Positions 37,164 through 46,783 of a stretch of 64,000 nucleotides of DNA are shown piece by piece; within the stretch, counting starts at the first letter, position 1; each line of letters starts with the position of its first letter. A program made the position numbers and the translations under genes. The notes beneath the pieces were generated by a model. The model saw nothing but the letters and a program-made list of their open reading frames with translations. It searched no databases and had not been told where the DNA came from. This DNA comes from Hyphomicrobium_A sp963782555 (GTDB taxonomy: Bacteria > Pseudomonadota > Alphaproteobacteria > Rhizobiales > Hyphomicrobiaceae): positions 372,001 to 436,000 of the forward strand of contig CAWAKB010000003.1 in the NCBI GenBank assembly GCA_963782555.1, written 5' to 3'.

Positions 37164-38105
37164 GGTGGCCTCCGTGCTTTACGAAGAAGCACAGATTAAT
37201 GGATCTGCGCGTCGAGGGCCAACTGCGCCAACCTTAGTGGTCGTGCCGCGACTGCGTCGTGGTGCCCACGTGCATATTCGGTCTCGCGGGCCGAAGCCCC
37301 GAGGGATGAGAAAGAGCGAAGGGAGCGCGGGCGCTGAAGCACTGCGATCCTGTTGCAACAATTGGGGCAGCTCTTCAGCGCCCGCGCCGGTTGCTGCCGT
37401 GCCGAGGGTGCGGTCACATCGTCAGCGGGCTCATCGGTCCGGCTCTGGCAACCTCGGCTAGAGCCTCTCGCGTCCTGGACCTAGAGCTGCTGCGCGCCTC
37501 TCTCGAAGAGCGCCGCTGCCCGACGGGCGTCCGTGCAGTCTGTTGCCAGGCCTGCACAGCCTCGATCCGCGGCCCCGGAATCCGAGGTGAGCTATTCCTC
37601 GCGTCAGACGCCCGCGACGGTGCAAACGCCTGCCTCAACCGGGTCACCGCCCCTGCCCCGCAAAGCCGCTCAGCTGATGCGTCCCATGTGGACAGGGGTG
37701 TGGGGAGTATGGGGGAGGCGTGAGGGGCGGAGATTATTTTGTCGGTTTTTCGGTTCGGGCCAAAAAGGGGCATGACGAGATTGTTGTTGTTGTGGACCGC
37801 GTTAACAACGTGGCTAAGCCCTTGGAAATGCTTAATCGAACCCGCTCGATCGTTGTTCGCACTGCAGCCGCAACCAAAAAAGTTCACGGGTGGCCAGGCG
37901 GGAATACATTCGGAGTCACGGCAGCCCGCAAATTTCTTCGAATTGTTGAGCGACCCGCATCGCGATCTTTAGATCGAACGCCGACAACCATCACGGCAGC
38001 CGTCTGGTCAGCGCCGCGACGCAGGAGCTGTGCCCGCCGCTAACGCCGGCGCCGTCAGCCAAAGTGCCGATGCGGGCACATTCTCGGTTACGCAGAGGAA
38101 ATACG
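37164..38105. other. 0.94 kb tract without a convincing gene
   Basis: Several open frames occur on both strands but none has a normal composition, a domain or a ribosome site. The part at 37725-37970 is visibly less GC-rich and less codon-like than its surroundings. It contains the inverted repeat at 37325-37387. It may hold an unannotated RNA, a decayed insert or a promoter region for the SDR gene. Confidence 0.6.
37325..37387. repeat. 15-bp perfect inverted repeat enclosing a palindrome
   Basis: GCGCGGGCGCTGAAG at 37325-37339 pairs with CTTCAGCGCCCGCGC at 37373-37387. In the 33-base interior, CTGC/GCAG can add to the stem and TGTTGCAACA is itself palindromic. No T-run follows. Confidence 0.75.
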
Positions 38106-39146
38106 ATGGATAGAGACGGTGTTGCGAGACGGCACGGGACTCGGTCCCGGGGCAAGGGTGCGACCGCGCCGGTTGAGAATTGCTGCACTAAGCGGGCTGC
38201 GGCCGCCGACATGCATCCGCAGGCCGAGCCGGTCGCCGGCCCCTACCCTGTGCCGCCCTCGGAACGGTCGGCGGGTCCGATCGCTCCCGGCCGGGGATCG
38301 TCGCTTGCAGGAAAGATCGCGGTCGTCACCGGCGCCGCTCGGGGAATCGGTCGCGCGATCGCCGTCGAATTCGCGGCGAACGGAGCCGACGTGGTGGCGA
38401 TCGACATTGCCGGACCCGTCAGCCCGACCGCCGATGCGATCCCGGCAACAGAAGGCGAGCTCGACGAGACCGTAGCCGACATCCGGCACTACGGGCGCCG
38501 TGCCATGGCGATCAAAGCGGATATTCGCAACATCGCCGCGTTGCGCCGGATCGCCGATGAGGTCGAAGCCGCGTACGGCAAGATCGATATCGTCGTTGCC
38601 AACGCGGCCATCCAGGGCTGGAAGCCGCTGATGGAAATGAACGACAACGATTGGCACGACCAGATCGAGAACAATCTCAACGGCACCGCGAACACTGTGC
38701 GCGCCTTCGGTCCGAAGATGGTCGCGCGCAAAAAGGGTCGCTTTATCCTGTTAGCGTCCATGCAGGGACGCATGGGTACGAAGGATGGCGCCGCCTACTC
38801 GGCGTCAAAGTGGGGCATTCTCGGCCTGATGAAGTCGGCTGCGCTGGAACTCGGCGCCTACAATATTACCGTCAACGCCATTCTGCCCGGTCTGGTCGGG
38901 ACCGCGCTTACATACAACGAGTAGCGTTTTCGCGCAGCGATCGCGCAATCGAATAGGCCAACGCCTGCATATCCGACGGCGCAGGAAACTTGGGACGCGC
39001 GAGCTCCGACCGTGCCGCTCCAAGTTGGCTGGCTGCAGCCTGAAGACATCTCTCCGGTCGCTGTCTTCCTCGCCTCGGACGCAGCGGCACTTGTGACTGG
39101 AGCCGAGTTTGCCGCAACTGGCGGCGACGCTGCCAAGGTCAGCTAG
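38106..39146 (+). pseudogene. Short-chain dehydrogenase with in-frame amber codon
   Basis: SDR oxidoreductase: NAD(P) motif VTGAARGIGRAIA, VVANAAIQGWKPL, and the catalytic YSASK (Tyr-x3-Lys) with ELGAYNITVNAILPGLVGTALTYNE. A TAG follows at 38922-38924. In the same frame, without any shift, the family C-terminus then continues: RFRAAIAQSNRP, VPLQVGWLQPEDISPVAVFLASDAAALVTGAEFAATGGD, to TAG 39144-39146. About 346 residues if read through. The N-terminal ~70 residues end in VAGPYPVPPSERS, as in relatives that carry a Tat-type leader, but the leader itself looks eroded. Either a nonsense-mutated gene or sequence error. Confidence 0.8.
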
Positions 39147-39214
39147 CTGAAGAGTCTCCGTTTGACGGTTGATCACCGCAAGGCATGTCTGCTTTGGGTC
39201 AGCAGCGGACCAGG

Positions 39215-39688
39215 TCAGCCGCGGCGGGCCGCTTCGATCGCGGCGACGTCGATCTTCCTCATGGTCATCATCGCCTCGAATGCTCGCTTTGCCTCATCGC
39301 CGCCGGCAGCCAGCGCCTGCATGAGCACGCGCGGTGTGATCTGCCAGGACACGCCCCACTTGTCTTTGCACCACCCGCACGCGCTCTCCTGTCCGCCGTT
39401 CCCGACGATGGCATTCCAGTAGCGGTCGGTCTCTTGCTGATCGTCGGTGGCGATTTGGAAGGAAAAAGCCTCGCTGTGCTTGAACTGGGGACCGCCGTTG
39501 AGACCAAGACACGGGATGCCGGCGACAGTGAACTCAACCGTCAGAACGTCGCCCGCCTTGCCGGATGGATAGTCGCCGGGCGCATGGCGGATGGCATCCA
39601 CCGAGCTGTCGGGAAACGTCTCGGCATAGAAGCGCGCGGCAGCTTCGGCATACTTGTCGTACCAAACGCAGATCGTGTTCTTGGCCAT
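39215..39688 (-). CDS. PhnB-like VOC protein (3-demethylubiquinone methyltransferase-like)
   Basis: 157 residues from the ATG at 39688 (AAAGGA ribosome site). ICVWYDKYAEAAARFYAETFPDS, TVEFTVAGIPCLGLNGGPQFKHSEAFSFQI and CGWCKDKWGVSWQITPRVL are signatures of the PhnB-like/3-dmu-9_3-mt domain. The name is historical: a methyltransferase activity is not implied, and the role is unknown. Confidence 0.88.
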   Translation of the reverse strand: MAKNTICVWYDKYAEAAARFYAETFPDSSVDAIRHAPGDYPSGKAGDVLTVEFTVAGIPCLGLNGGPQFKHSEAFSFQIATDDQQETDRYWNAIVGNGGQESACGWCKDKWGVSWQITPRVLMQALAAGGDEAKRAFEAMMTMRKIDVAAIEAARRG

Positions 39689-39921
39689 TGCGCGTCCTTT
39701 CGAATTGCCCATGGCTGCCCTCCTGCTTTGCCGGACGCCAGATGAAACCCTCCGGCGCGGCTTGTCGTTCCGACCAGCTGCTGTGGAACTCATTAGAACG
39801 ACCGTCACGCGCCGTAAATTGCCCGATCTTCGCCTCGATCATCAAATCTCTCTCGAGCGGGCGGACGTTTGCCAAGTGATGCGCTTAGATTGTGAATAGC
39901 TTTTAAGAAGCGGAGAAAAAC

Positions 39922-40884
39922 GTGGGTTTCCGGTTTGGAGCTTTCAGGCCTGTTGCGGCAGCGGCCGTGCTGGCTGGCACCAGTGTCCTGGCCGTGGCGT
40001 GTCCCCAAGCTCCCTGCGTCTCTTCTGCCGCCCCGCTCGGGCGCTTCGAGGCCCCGAGCACCGCGCATCTCCAAACAGAGCTTCGCCGCATACATCGGCA
40101 GGCCGCGTCGTTGCCGCAGCGCGTGGAAGCCATCAGCGCACTCTTCCTGGGCGCGCCCTATAAGCTCGGGGCCCTGGGCGAAGGTCCCGGCGGTGAATTC
40201 GACCGTGATCCGCTGATCCGCTTCGACGCCTTCGATTGCACCACCTTCGTCGAGACCGTCATGGCGTTGGCGCTGGACAGCGACCTCGATAGGGCCACGC
40301 GGACTCTGCAGAAGATCCGCTATAAGGATGGACAAATCGGCTATGCCACGCGCAACCACTTCATCGAGCTCGACTGGGTCCCCAACAACGTTCGGGCAGG
40401 CTATCTGCGCGACATCACCTCAGACGTCGCGGGCCCAAACGCCGTCAAGGTCCACAAGATGATCTCCAAGCGGAGATGGTACCTGCGCAAATCTCCGGCC
40501 AGTCTCGAGGGCGGCTTCACCAAGGAAGAAAAGCAGCACCTGGTTTCCAAGCTGCAGCATTTGGGCAGCCGGTTCCCAGATGAGCGCGCGACGCTGACCG
40601 TGCTGCCGCTGAAGGCGCTGCCGCAGGCGCTCGCGCACATCCCGTCCGGCACGATCGCCAACCTCGTCCATGCCGATCGGCGCGACCGGGGGACAATCGT
40701 CTCGCATCAGGTCTTGCTCATCAAGAAGAGCGACGGCTGGTACCTGCGGCACGCAGCCTCCCACAAAGCCGTCGAGGACGACCCGATCGGCATTCTCGGC
40801 CGTTACAGGGACTTGAGGTGGCAGCTTATCGGGCTCAATCTCGACGTGCTGCACGACCCAATGTCCGGGAAGGCCACGCACTAG
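39922..40884 (+). CDS. DUF1460 (N-acetylmuramoyl-L-alanine amidase-like) exported protein
   Basis: 320 residues from a GTG at 39922 with GGAG upstream. It has a signal-peptide-like start (residues 1-27, possibly with lipobox-like VLAVAC). The NlpC/P60-like core has Cys106 in RFDAFDCTTFVETVMALAL, ELDWVPNN for the conserved aspartate/tryptophan, and a His in VSHQVLLI and LRHAAS. It matches DUF1460 (PF07313), peptidoglycan amidase-like. Predicted envelope enzyme. Confidence 0.85.
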   Translation: MGFRFGAFRPVAAAAVLAGTSVLAVACPQAPCVSSAAPLGRFEAPSTAHLQTELRRIHRQAASLPQRVEAISALFLGAPYKLGALGEGPGGEFDRDPLIRFDAFDCTTFVETVMALALDSDLDRATRTLQKIRYKDGQIGYATRNHFIELDWVPNNVRAGYLRDITSDVAGPNAVKVHKMISKRRWYLRKSPASLEGGFTKEEKQHLVSKLQHLGSRFPDERATLTVLPLKALPQALAHIPSGTIANLVHADRRDRGTIVSHQVLLIKKSDGWYLRHAASHKAVEDDPIGILGRYRDLRWQLIGLNLDVLHDPMSGKATH

Positions 40885-40985
40885 AGCAAACCTAGTTCGG
40901 AGTTTGGGTCAGCGGCGGGCCTGCATGGGTGCGCCGCTTTGACGCTAAGCCACGCCTCGGCGTGCCGGCGCTCAAATCAACGTGT

Positions 40986-42980
40986 CTAAGCCGCGGCAGG
41001 CGGCAGCGATGGCCGCTCGACCTGCGGCCGCGGGGAGAGCTCGGGCAGGTCGCACAGGGCGCCGCCCATATAGTGGTGATGCCAGAGCTGGGTCGCCAGC
41101 ACGCCGCTCAAGCCCATCTTTAGGAAAACGTTGAGCTTGGCGGCCTGGCCCGAGCCGACGAGATCGTAGTCGCGGCGCACGGCGGCGGCATCGAAGTAGC
41201 CGGTCTTCAGAAGCGCCTCCCGGCTCATCAGCTGGCGCACGAACGGCGGCGGATTGGCAAAGAACGATTCCGCCAACGGGGCACGGAACATGCCCTTGGG
41301 GCGGAACGCCACCTCGCGCGGCAGCAGGCGCGAGGCGGCCTGGCGCAGGATGTACTTGTCCTGGGTGAACCCGCGCAGCTTCCAGCGCGGGGCAAGCTGT
41401 GAGGTAAACGCGATCAGGTCCTCGTCGAGGAACGGGTAGCGCGTCTCCACCGAGTTGGCCATGGCCACCCGGTCGCCCTTGTGGTTGAGCAGCAGCCCGG
41501 CGAGATGCACCTTGTAGCCGAAGTAGAGCGACTGATTGAGCGGCGACCAGCGGCGCATGCGCTCGTGGTCGAGCGGCACGTCCTCATAGGCAACGTGCGT
41601 TCCCAGCCGGTCCTTCATCTCTGCGCTGAAGTAGCGGTCGCGCGACTGCGAGACGAGGTGATAGAGCAGCGCCTGCGCGTGCGCGCGCCCGGCAAGTGAA
41701 TCGATGCGCTTGAGCTCGGCCGGCGTCGCGTGCCGCGACATGGTTCGGCGGATAACCCGGTTGATCCAGTCGCTGCCTTTCCAACCGGTACAGTCCATCC
41801 AGTAGGTGAGCTGGCGCAGCTTGAACCAGACGTAGCCGCCGAAGGCCTCGTCCGATCCCTCGCCGGTGAGCGCCACCTTGTAGCCCTGGTGGTGCACCTC
41901 CTGCGACAGGCACCACAGCGCTGCGCAGGACGTGTCGATGACGGGGCTGTCGGCCGACGCGATCAGCTTGGCGTAGGTGTCGGCGATGACGCGCGCATCG
42001 CTCGTCAGGATCGTGGGAAGGCTGCCGAGGTGGCGCGCGGTGACGAGCGCGTCGCTCGTCTCGTCGAGACCTTTGCCCGGAACCTGAATGGTGAAGCTCG
42101 GGATGGGACGGCCGCGCAGGCGCGAGGCGGTGGCGAGCACGTAGGCCGAGTCGACGCCGCCCGACAGGTAGCCGACGACCGGCACGTCGGCGCGCAGACG
42201 CAGCTCGACCGAACGCTGGAACTTGGCCTCGAACTCGTCGACGAGCCGCGTCCCGCGGGCCTCGTCGAGCTCTTCGCCCGCATCGGGGAAGTCGAAGTCC
42301 CAATAGCGGCGCTCGGTGATCTCCGCCAGGTTGCGATTGCCGCGGAAGGCGATCTTCAGATAGTGGCCCGGCAGCACCGACTGCACGCCGTCGAACATGG
42401 TGCGCCGGCTCGACATGGCGAAGAACGTGAAGACGTGATCGAGCCCCCGCGGGTCGACGGAAACGGGCACGCCGCCCGAGGCGACGAGCGCCTTGATCTC
42501 CGAGCCGAAATAGACCCAGTCGCCCTGCCGCGACCAGTGCAGCGGGCAGATGCCGACGCGATCGCGCGCGAGAAAGACGGTGCGCTTGGAGAAGTCGGCG
42601 AGCGCCAGGGCGAATTGCCCCTTGAGCTGGGCAAACACGTCCTCGCCGTACTCCTCATAGAGGTGCACGATGATCTCGGTATCGGTGTGAGTACGGAAGA
42701 CGTGGCCCTTGGCTTCAAGCTCGGCCTTACGCTCGGGATAGTCGAACAGCTCGCCGTTGTAGACGACGGCGACGGAGCGGTCCTCGTTGAAGATTGGCTG
42801 GCGGCCGTCGCCCAGACCGACGATCGAGAGACGCTGCGAGGCAAGACCAAGCCCGGGCCGGATCAGATAGCCGTCTTCATCGGGCCCGCGGTGAAACTGC
42901 GCTTTCGCCATGCGCTGCAGGACGGCTGGGTCGGGCTGCCGCGTACCTGCCAGGTCGATCAGTCCCGCAATCCCGCACAT
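40986..42980 (-). CDS. asnB: Asparagine synthase (glutamine-hydrolysing)
   Basis: 664 residues. Class II glutaminase domain with Cys2 in MCGIAGLIDLAG, HRGPDEDGY, then the synthetase domain with PPi-loop VGYLSGGVDSAYVLATASRLRG, LTGEGSDEAFGGYVWFK and MANSVETRYPFLDEDLIAF. It makes asparagine from aspartate, or amidates another acceptor. Relatives of this length also occur in surface polysaccharide clusters, but here it stands alone between an amidase-like gene and radC. Confidence 0.88.
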   Translation of the reverse strand: MCGIAGLIDLAGTRQPDPAVLQRMAKAQFHRGPDEDGYLIRPGLGLASQRLSIVGLGDGRQPIFNEDRSVAVVYNGELFDYPERKAELEAKGHVFRTHTDTEIIVHLYEEYGEDVFAQLKGQFALALADFSKRTVFLARDRVGICPLHWSRQGDWVYFGSEIKALVASGGVPVSVDPRGLDHVFTFFAMSSRRTMFDGVQSVLPGHYLKIAFRGNRNLAEITERRYWDFDFPDAGEELDEARGTRLVDEFEAKFQRSVELRLRADVPVVGYLSGGVDSAYVLATASRLRGRPIPSFTIQVPGKGLDETSDALVTARHLGSLPTILTSDARVIADTYAKLIASADSPVIDTSCAALWCLSQEVHHQGYKVALTGEGSDEAFGGYVWFKLRQLTYWMDCTGWKGSDWINRVIRRTMSRHATPAELKRIDSLAGRAHAQALLYHLVSQSRDRYFSAEMKDRLGTHVAYEDVPLDHERMRRWSPLNQSLYFGYKVHLAGLLLNHKGDRVAMANSVETRYPFLDEDLIAFTSQLAPRWKLRGFTQDKYILRQAASRLLPREVAFRPKGMFRAPLAESFFANPPPFVRQLMSREALLKTGYFDAAAVRRDYDLVGSGQAAKLNVFLKMGLSGVLATQLWHHHYMGGALCDLPELSPRPQVERPSLPPAAA

Positions 42981-43131
42981 AGGCCCTCTTCAGGTCGTTT
43001 CATCCACTGGCATTGATTCGTAAATGGGGGGTTACGTCGCGCCATGCGGGGTGCCTGTTCCGCCGGGGGCAGCGGCACCATGGCAGCCGTCTTATAATCC
43101 GGCTGCGCTTCTCACGCGCTAAAAGAATGGC

Positions 43132-43878
43132 TCAAATGAGACGCAGAGCCTTCATGCTGGCGTGGCCGTCGCGGCCCACAATGATGTGGTCGTGAACCGC
43201 GATGCCCAGGGCGCCTGCCGCTGCGACGATTTGCTTTGTCATGTCGATGTCGACGCGGGAGGGCGCCGGGTCTCCTGACGGGTGATTGTGCACGAGCACA
43301 ATCGCCGTGGCGGAAAGCTCCAGCGCCCGCTTCACGACCTCCCGCACGTAGACGGGCGTGTGATCGACGGTGCCCTGCTGCTGCACCTCGTCTGCGATCA
43401 GATGGTTCCTCTTATCGAGGAACAGGACCCGGAACTGCTCGCGATGCTCGTAGCTCTGGGCCGCGCGCAGATAGCCGAGCACCTCGTTCCACGAGGAGAG
43501 CGCCGGCCGCTGCATGATCTGCGAGCGCATGAGGCGCAGCGCCGCGGCGCGCACGAGCTTCAGCTCCGTGACCACTGCGTCGCCGACGTTCTCCACCTCC
43601 TTGAGCCGCGGCTCGGGCGCGTTGACCACCTCGGCAAACGAGCCGAAGCGCGCGATCAACCGTTTCGCCAGTGCCTTGGTGTCCCGCCGCGGCAGTGCAC
43701 GAAACAACACCAGCTCGAGCAGCTCGTAGTCCGGCAAAGCATCGCCGCCGCCTTTGTTGAAGCGCGCGCGCAAGCGCTGGCGGTGTCCGGCGTGGAGCGG
43801 TTCGGGCGCGTCTAGGAAGGAATGCTGCTCCGCCGGGGTTGCGGTGTCGCCGTCGCCGATCTTTTCGCGACCCGACAT
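43132..43878 (-). CDS. radC: RadC/MPN-domain protein
   Basis: 248 residues from ATG 43878. N-terminal helix-hairpin-helix-like part (LPDYELLELVLFRALPRRDTKALAKRLI) and a C-terminal JAMM/MPN domain with HNHPSGDPAPSRVDID, the metal-binding H-x-H-x10-D motif. The biochemical role is uncertain despite the name. It lies 17 bases downstream of map. Confidence 0.94.
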   Translation of the reverse strand: MSGREKIGDGDTATPAEQHSFLDAPEPLHAGHRQRLRARFNKGGGDALPDYELLELVLFRALPRRDTKALAKRLIARFGSFAEVVNAPEPRLKEVENVGDAVVTELKLVRAAALRLMRSQIMQRPALSSWNEVLGYLRAAQSYEHREQFRVLFLDKRNHLIADEVQQQGTVDHTPVYVREVVKRALELSATAIVLVHNHPSGDPAPSRVDIDMTKQIVAAAGALGIAVHDHIIVGRDGHASMKALRLI

Positions 43879-43894
43879 GACGGCGGCTCTTACC

Positions 43895-44719
43895 TCAATT
43901 GAGATCGAACTGCGGGCAATCGAGGCCCTTTGGCGATCCCGTGAAGACCTCGCACCCCGTCTCGGTAACGCCAACGGTGTGCTCGAACTGCGCCGAGAGC
44001 TCGCGATCGCGGGTCACGGCCGTCCAGCCATCGGGCAGCACTTTTACGTGCGGCCGGCCCAGGTTGATCATGGGCTCGATGGTGAACAGCATGCCCGCTT
44101 TCAGCGGATCGCCCTGACCCGGCTCCCCGTAATGCAGGATGTTGGGCCGGTCATGAAAGACACGGCCGAGGCCATGGCCGCAGAAGTCGCGCACCACGCT
44201 GCAGCGCTCCGATTCCGCGTAAGTCTGAATGGCGGCGCCGATGTCGCCGGTGGTCGCGCCTGGCCTGACCACGGCGATCCCGCGCAGCAAGGCCTCGTAG
44301 GTGACGTAGATAAGCCGCTCGGCGCGCCGCGAGATGCGCCCCACCGCGTACATCCGGCTGGTGTCGCCGTGCCAGCCGTCGAGAATGAGGGTGACGTCGA
44401 TATTGACGATGTCGCCCTCGCGCAGCGGCTTCGGCCCGGGAATGCCGTGGCACACCACGTGATTGATCGAGGTGCAGATCGACTTAGGAAAACCGCGGTA
44501 GTTGAGGGGAGCCGGATAAGCCCCGTGGTCGATCGCAAACTCGAGCACGAGCTCGTCCAGGGCCTCGGTGGTCACGCCGGGCTTTACATGATCGGTCAGC
44601 ATGTCGAGCGCCTCGGCCGCGAGCCGGCCGGCATTGCGCATGCCCTCGTACGCCTCGGGCCCGTGCAGTTTGATTTTGCCGTCACGGTCTGGTGCGCGGC
44701 CGACTTCGACGTTCGCCAT
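43895..44719 (-). CDS. map: Methionine aminopeptidase type I
   Basis: Removes the initiator Met. Metal ligands: DVTLILDGWHGDTSRMYAVG (two Asp), GHGLGRVFHDRPNI (His), LFTIEPMIN (Glu) and AQFEHTVGVTETG (Glu). 274 residues from ATG 44719; an open frame to 44773 is unneeded. It pairs with radC as in many relatives. Confidence 0.97.
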   Translation of the reverse strand: MANVEVGRAPDRDGKIKLHGPEAYEGMRNAGRLAAEALDMLTDHVKPGVTTEALDELVLEFAIDHGAYPAPLNYRGFPKSICTSINHVVCHGIPGPKPLREGDIVNIDVTLILDGWHGDTSRMYAVGRISRRAERLIYVTYEALLRGIAVVRPGATTGDIGAAIQTYAESERCSVVRDFCGHGLGRVFHDRPNILHYGEPGQGDPLKAGMLFTIEPMINLGRPHVKVLPDGWTAVTRDRELSAQFEHTVGVTETGCEVFTGSPKGLDCPQFDLN

Positions 44720-44879
44720 GTGCTGATCCCGAGAGCCCGCTGTTGGTTGAGCTGTCTCAGAAATGTAGTGCAATTTGCGCGCGCCGCAATGCGCTTGGCG
44801 CCGCGGCGGCTACCAAAGGGATGCTGAGAATTGCGACCTGATCGTGGTGAACGTCAGGGCCCTGGGACGGCGGCGGGCT

Positions 44880-45542
44880 TCAGCCCTTCTTCTCTTCTTG
44901 GGCCTCTTCGGGCGGAACCTCGGCGGCGGCCGCCTCGGCAACGAGGTTTTGGGCCTGCGCGATCCAATCGTCCTTCTCGATACGGCCGTTGAGCTGCAGC
45001 GTCTCGTCGATGTTGGCCATGTCGTCGTCGGACAGGTTCGCGATCTGCTCGAGCTTTATGCAATTGAGCTGGCGCAGCCGTGCTGCGAGGTCGGCGTCGA
45101 TGCCCTTGATCTGCGTCAGATCATCGGGCTCGCCCTTCTGCTTCTTGAAGCCTTTCCATTGCGCGTTGAGGCGGCGCGCACGGGCGTCCGAGCGCTCGGC
45201 GATGCGCGCCGACTTCCCGCGCCGTCCCCTGAGGTAGTAGAGCTTGGCGCGGCGCACCTTGCCGCGGCGCAGCACCTCGATCTCGGCGATGTAGGGCGAG
45301 TAGACCGGGAAGACGCGCTCCACGCCCTCGCCGTAGGAGATCTTGCGCACGGTGAAGTTCTCGTTGACGCCGGCACCGGAGCGCCCGATCACGACGCCCT
45401 CATAGGCCTGGGTGCGCGTGTTGGCGCCCTCGATCACCTTCACCATCACGCGGACGGTGTCGCCGGGGCCGAACTCCGGCACCGCGCGCTTCATCGTGAC
45501 GGCGCTCATCTGCTCGCGCTCGAGCTCGTAGATGATATTCAT
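44880..45542 (-). CDS. rplS: 50S ribosomal protein L19 with a C-terminal extension
   Basis: L19 core at residues 1-120 (NIIYELEREQ, FGPGDTVRVMVKVIEGANTRTQAYEGVVIGRSGAGVNENFTVRKISYGEGVERVFPVYSPYIAEIEVLRRGKVRRAKLYYLRGRRGKSARI). A further ~100 residues follow: DLTQIKGIDADLAARLRQLNCIKLEQIANLSDDDM, a helix-hairpin-helix-like domain, then an acidic tail. The total is 220 residues against about 115-130 usual. Start at ATG 45542 (AAGGTGG). Immediately downstream of trmD by 145 bases. Confidence 0.97.
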   Translation of the reverse strand: MNIIYELEREQMSAVTMKRAVPEFGPGDTVRVMVKVIEGANTRTQAYEGVVIGRSGAGVNENFTVRKISYGEGVERVFPVYSPYIAEIEVLRRGKVRRAKLYYLRGRRGKSARIAERSDARARRLNAQWKGFKKQKGEPDDLTQIKGIDADLAARLRQLNCIKLEQIANLSDDDMANIDETLQLNGRIEKDDWIAQAQNLVAEAAAAEVPPEEAQEEKKG

Positions 45543-45687
45543 GGGCCACCTTAAGCATAGCAATGGGCCGTGGCGGCTCGGCACGACAGGCCGGCACTCC
45601 GCTACGGCAAGCCTTGGGGAATTGGGGGCGTCATAGCTGAAACTCCGGGCCTTGTCGATATGGTCTTTGCCCGATTTCTGCGGCCAT

Positions 45688-46422
45688 TCAGGGCTTAGGC
45701 CCCCGCTTTGGGCGCGATACCAGGTCGGGGCGGCGCTCGGCCGTCAGGTGCTCGGCCTCTTTGCGCCGCCACTCGGCGATCTTCTTGTGGTCGCCCGACA
45801 AGAGAACCTCGGGGATCTGGCGCCCCTCCCATTCGCGCGGTTTGGTGTAGTGCGGATGCTCCAGAAGGCCGGCCTCGAAGCTTTCCTCGTTGAGCGATTC
45901 CGCCGCGCCGACCACGCCGGGCAAGAGACGCAAGCAGGCGTCGATCAGCACCATGGCGGCGAGCTCGCCGCCCGAGAGGACGTAGTCGCCGATGGAGACC
46001 TCGCGCATCTCGCGACCGGCGATAACGCGCTCGTCGATGCCCTCGAACCGGCCGGCCGCCAAAAGGACGCCCGGACCGCAGCTGAGCTCGCGCGCGAGTG
46101 CTTGATCGAAGCGCTCCCCGCGCGGCGACAGATAGAGCAAGGGGGCAACAGGGTCCTGGGCGCGGGCGTGATCGATGGCAGCGGCGAGCACGTCGGCACG
46201 CATGACCATGCCGGCGCCGCCGCCCGCCGGCGCGTCGTCGACGGTGCGGTGGCGGCCGAGACCGAACTCGCGGATGGGAACCGTCGTGAGCGACCAGAGT
46301 CCCGCCTGCAGCGCCTGGCCAGCGAGCGATAGGCCCAAGGGCCCGGGAAACATTTCAGGAAACAGGGTGAGCACCGTCGCCCGCCAGGGCGGCCGACCGT
46401 CGCTTGATGGAGCGTGGGGCAT
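45688..46422 (-). CDS. trmD: tRNA (guanine37-N1)-methyltransferase
   Basis: SPOUT-class methyltransferase of tRNA position 37. VLTLFPEMFPG at the start, DDAPAGGGAGMVMRADVL, CGRFEGIDERVI-type loop (AAGRFEGIDERVIAGREMREVSIGDYVLSGGELAA), the trefoil knot, and NEESFEAGLLEHPHYTKPREWEG. 244 residues. It has no rimM or rpsP beside it, unlike the usual order. Confidence 0.97.
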   Translation of the reverse strand: MPHAPSSDGRPPWRATVLTLFPEMFPGPLGLSLAGQALQAGLWSLTTVPIREFGLGRHRTVDDAPAGGGAGMVMRADVLAAAIDHARAQDPVAPLLYLSPRGERFDQALARELSCGPGVLLAAGRFEGIDERVIAGREMREVSIGDYVLSGGELAAMVLIDACLRLLPGVVGAAESLNEESFEAGLLEHPHYTKPREWEGRQIPEVLLSGDHKKIAEWRRKEAEHLTAERRPDLVSRPKRGPKP

Positions 46423-46460
46423 CGGCGGACCTCAAGTGGAGCGGCGCTGTCCGCTCACGT

Positions 46461-46748
46461 TTAGACCCCCTCGACGACCACGATGTCGATCGTTCCCCCG
46501 CCCTGGCGCGCCTTTTTCGCCTCGGCATACTCGGCCGAGGTGGCGTAGCCGTGGGCGGCCTCGTAGCTCGGGAACTCCAGGACGACGTTGCGGGAGCGCC
46601 CAGCCCCCTCCATGATCGCGCAGCGCCCTCCGCGGACGATTGGCTTGCCGCCGTACTTGTCGAGCGCCACCTTAGATTTGGCGACGTACTCGGCCCACTT
46701 CTCGGGGTCGGTCACCTCCGCGTGCGCGATCACGTATCCTTTGGGCAT
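46461..46748 (-). CDS. DUF1330 family protein
   Basis: 95 residues, ferredoxin-like fold. MPKGYVIAHAEVTDPEKWAEYVAKSKVALDKYGGKPIVRGG and RNVVLEFPSYEAAHGYATSAEYAEAKKAR are the family consensus. Function unknown. It is 35 bases downstream of pyrF, and usually so in relatives. Confidence 0.9.
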   Translation of the reverse strand: MPKGYVIAHAEVTDPEKWAEYVAKSKVALDKYGGKPIVRGGRCAIMEGAGRSRNVVLEFPSYEAAHGYATSAEYAEAKKARQGGGTIDIVVVEGV

Positions 46749-46783
46749 GGGCTCGTTGTCCTCCGTCTGAATAGCGTTTCTTG

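Noticed and set aside
37414..37887. 157-codon minus-strand frame in the gene-free tract
   Set aside because: Ser/Arg/Ala-rich, no ribosome site, no domain, crosses a low-GC patch unlike coding DNA here.
41730..43016. 428-codon plus-strand frame opposite asnB
   Set aside because: Antisense shadow of asnB.
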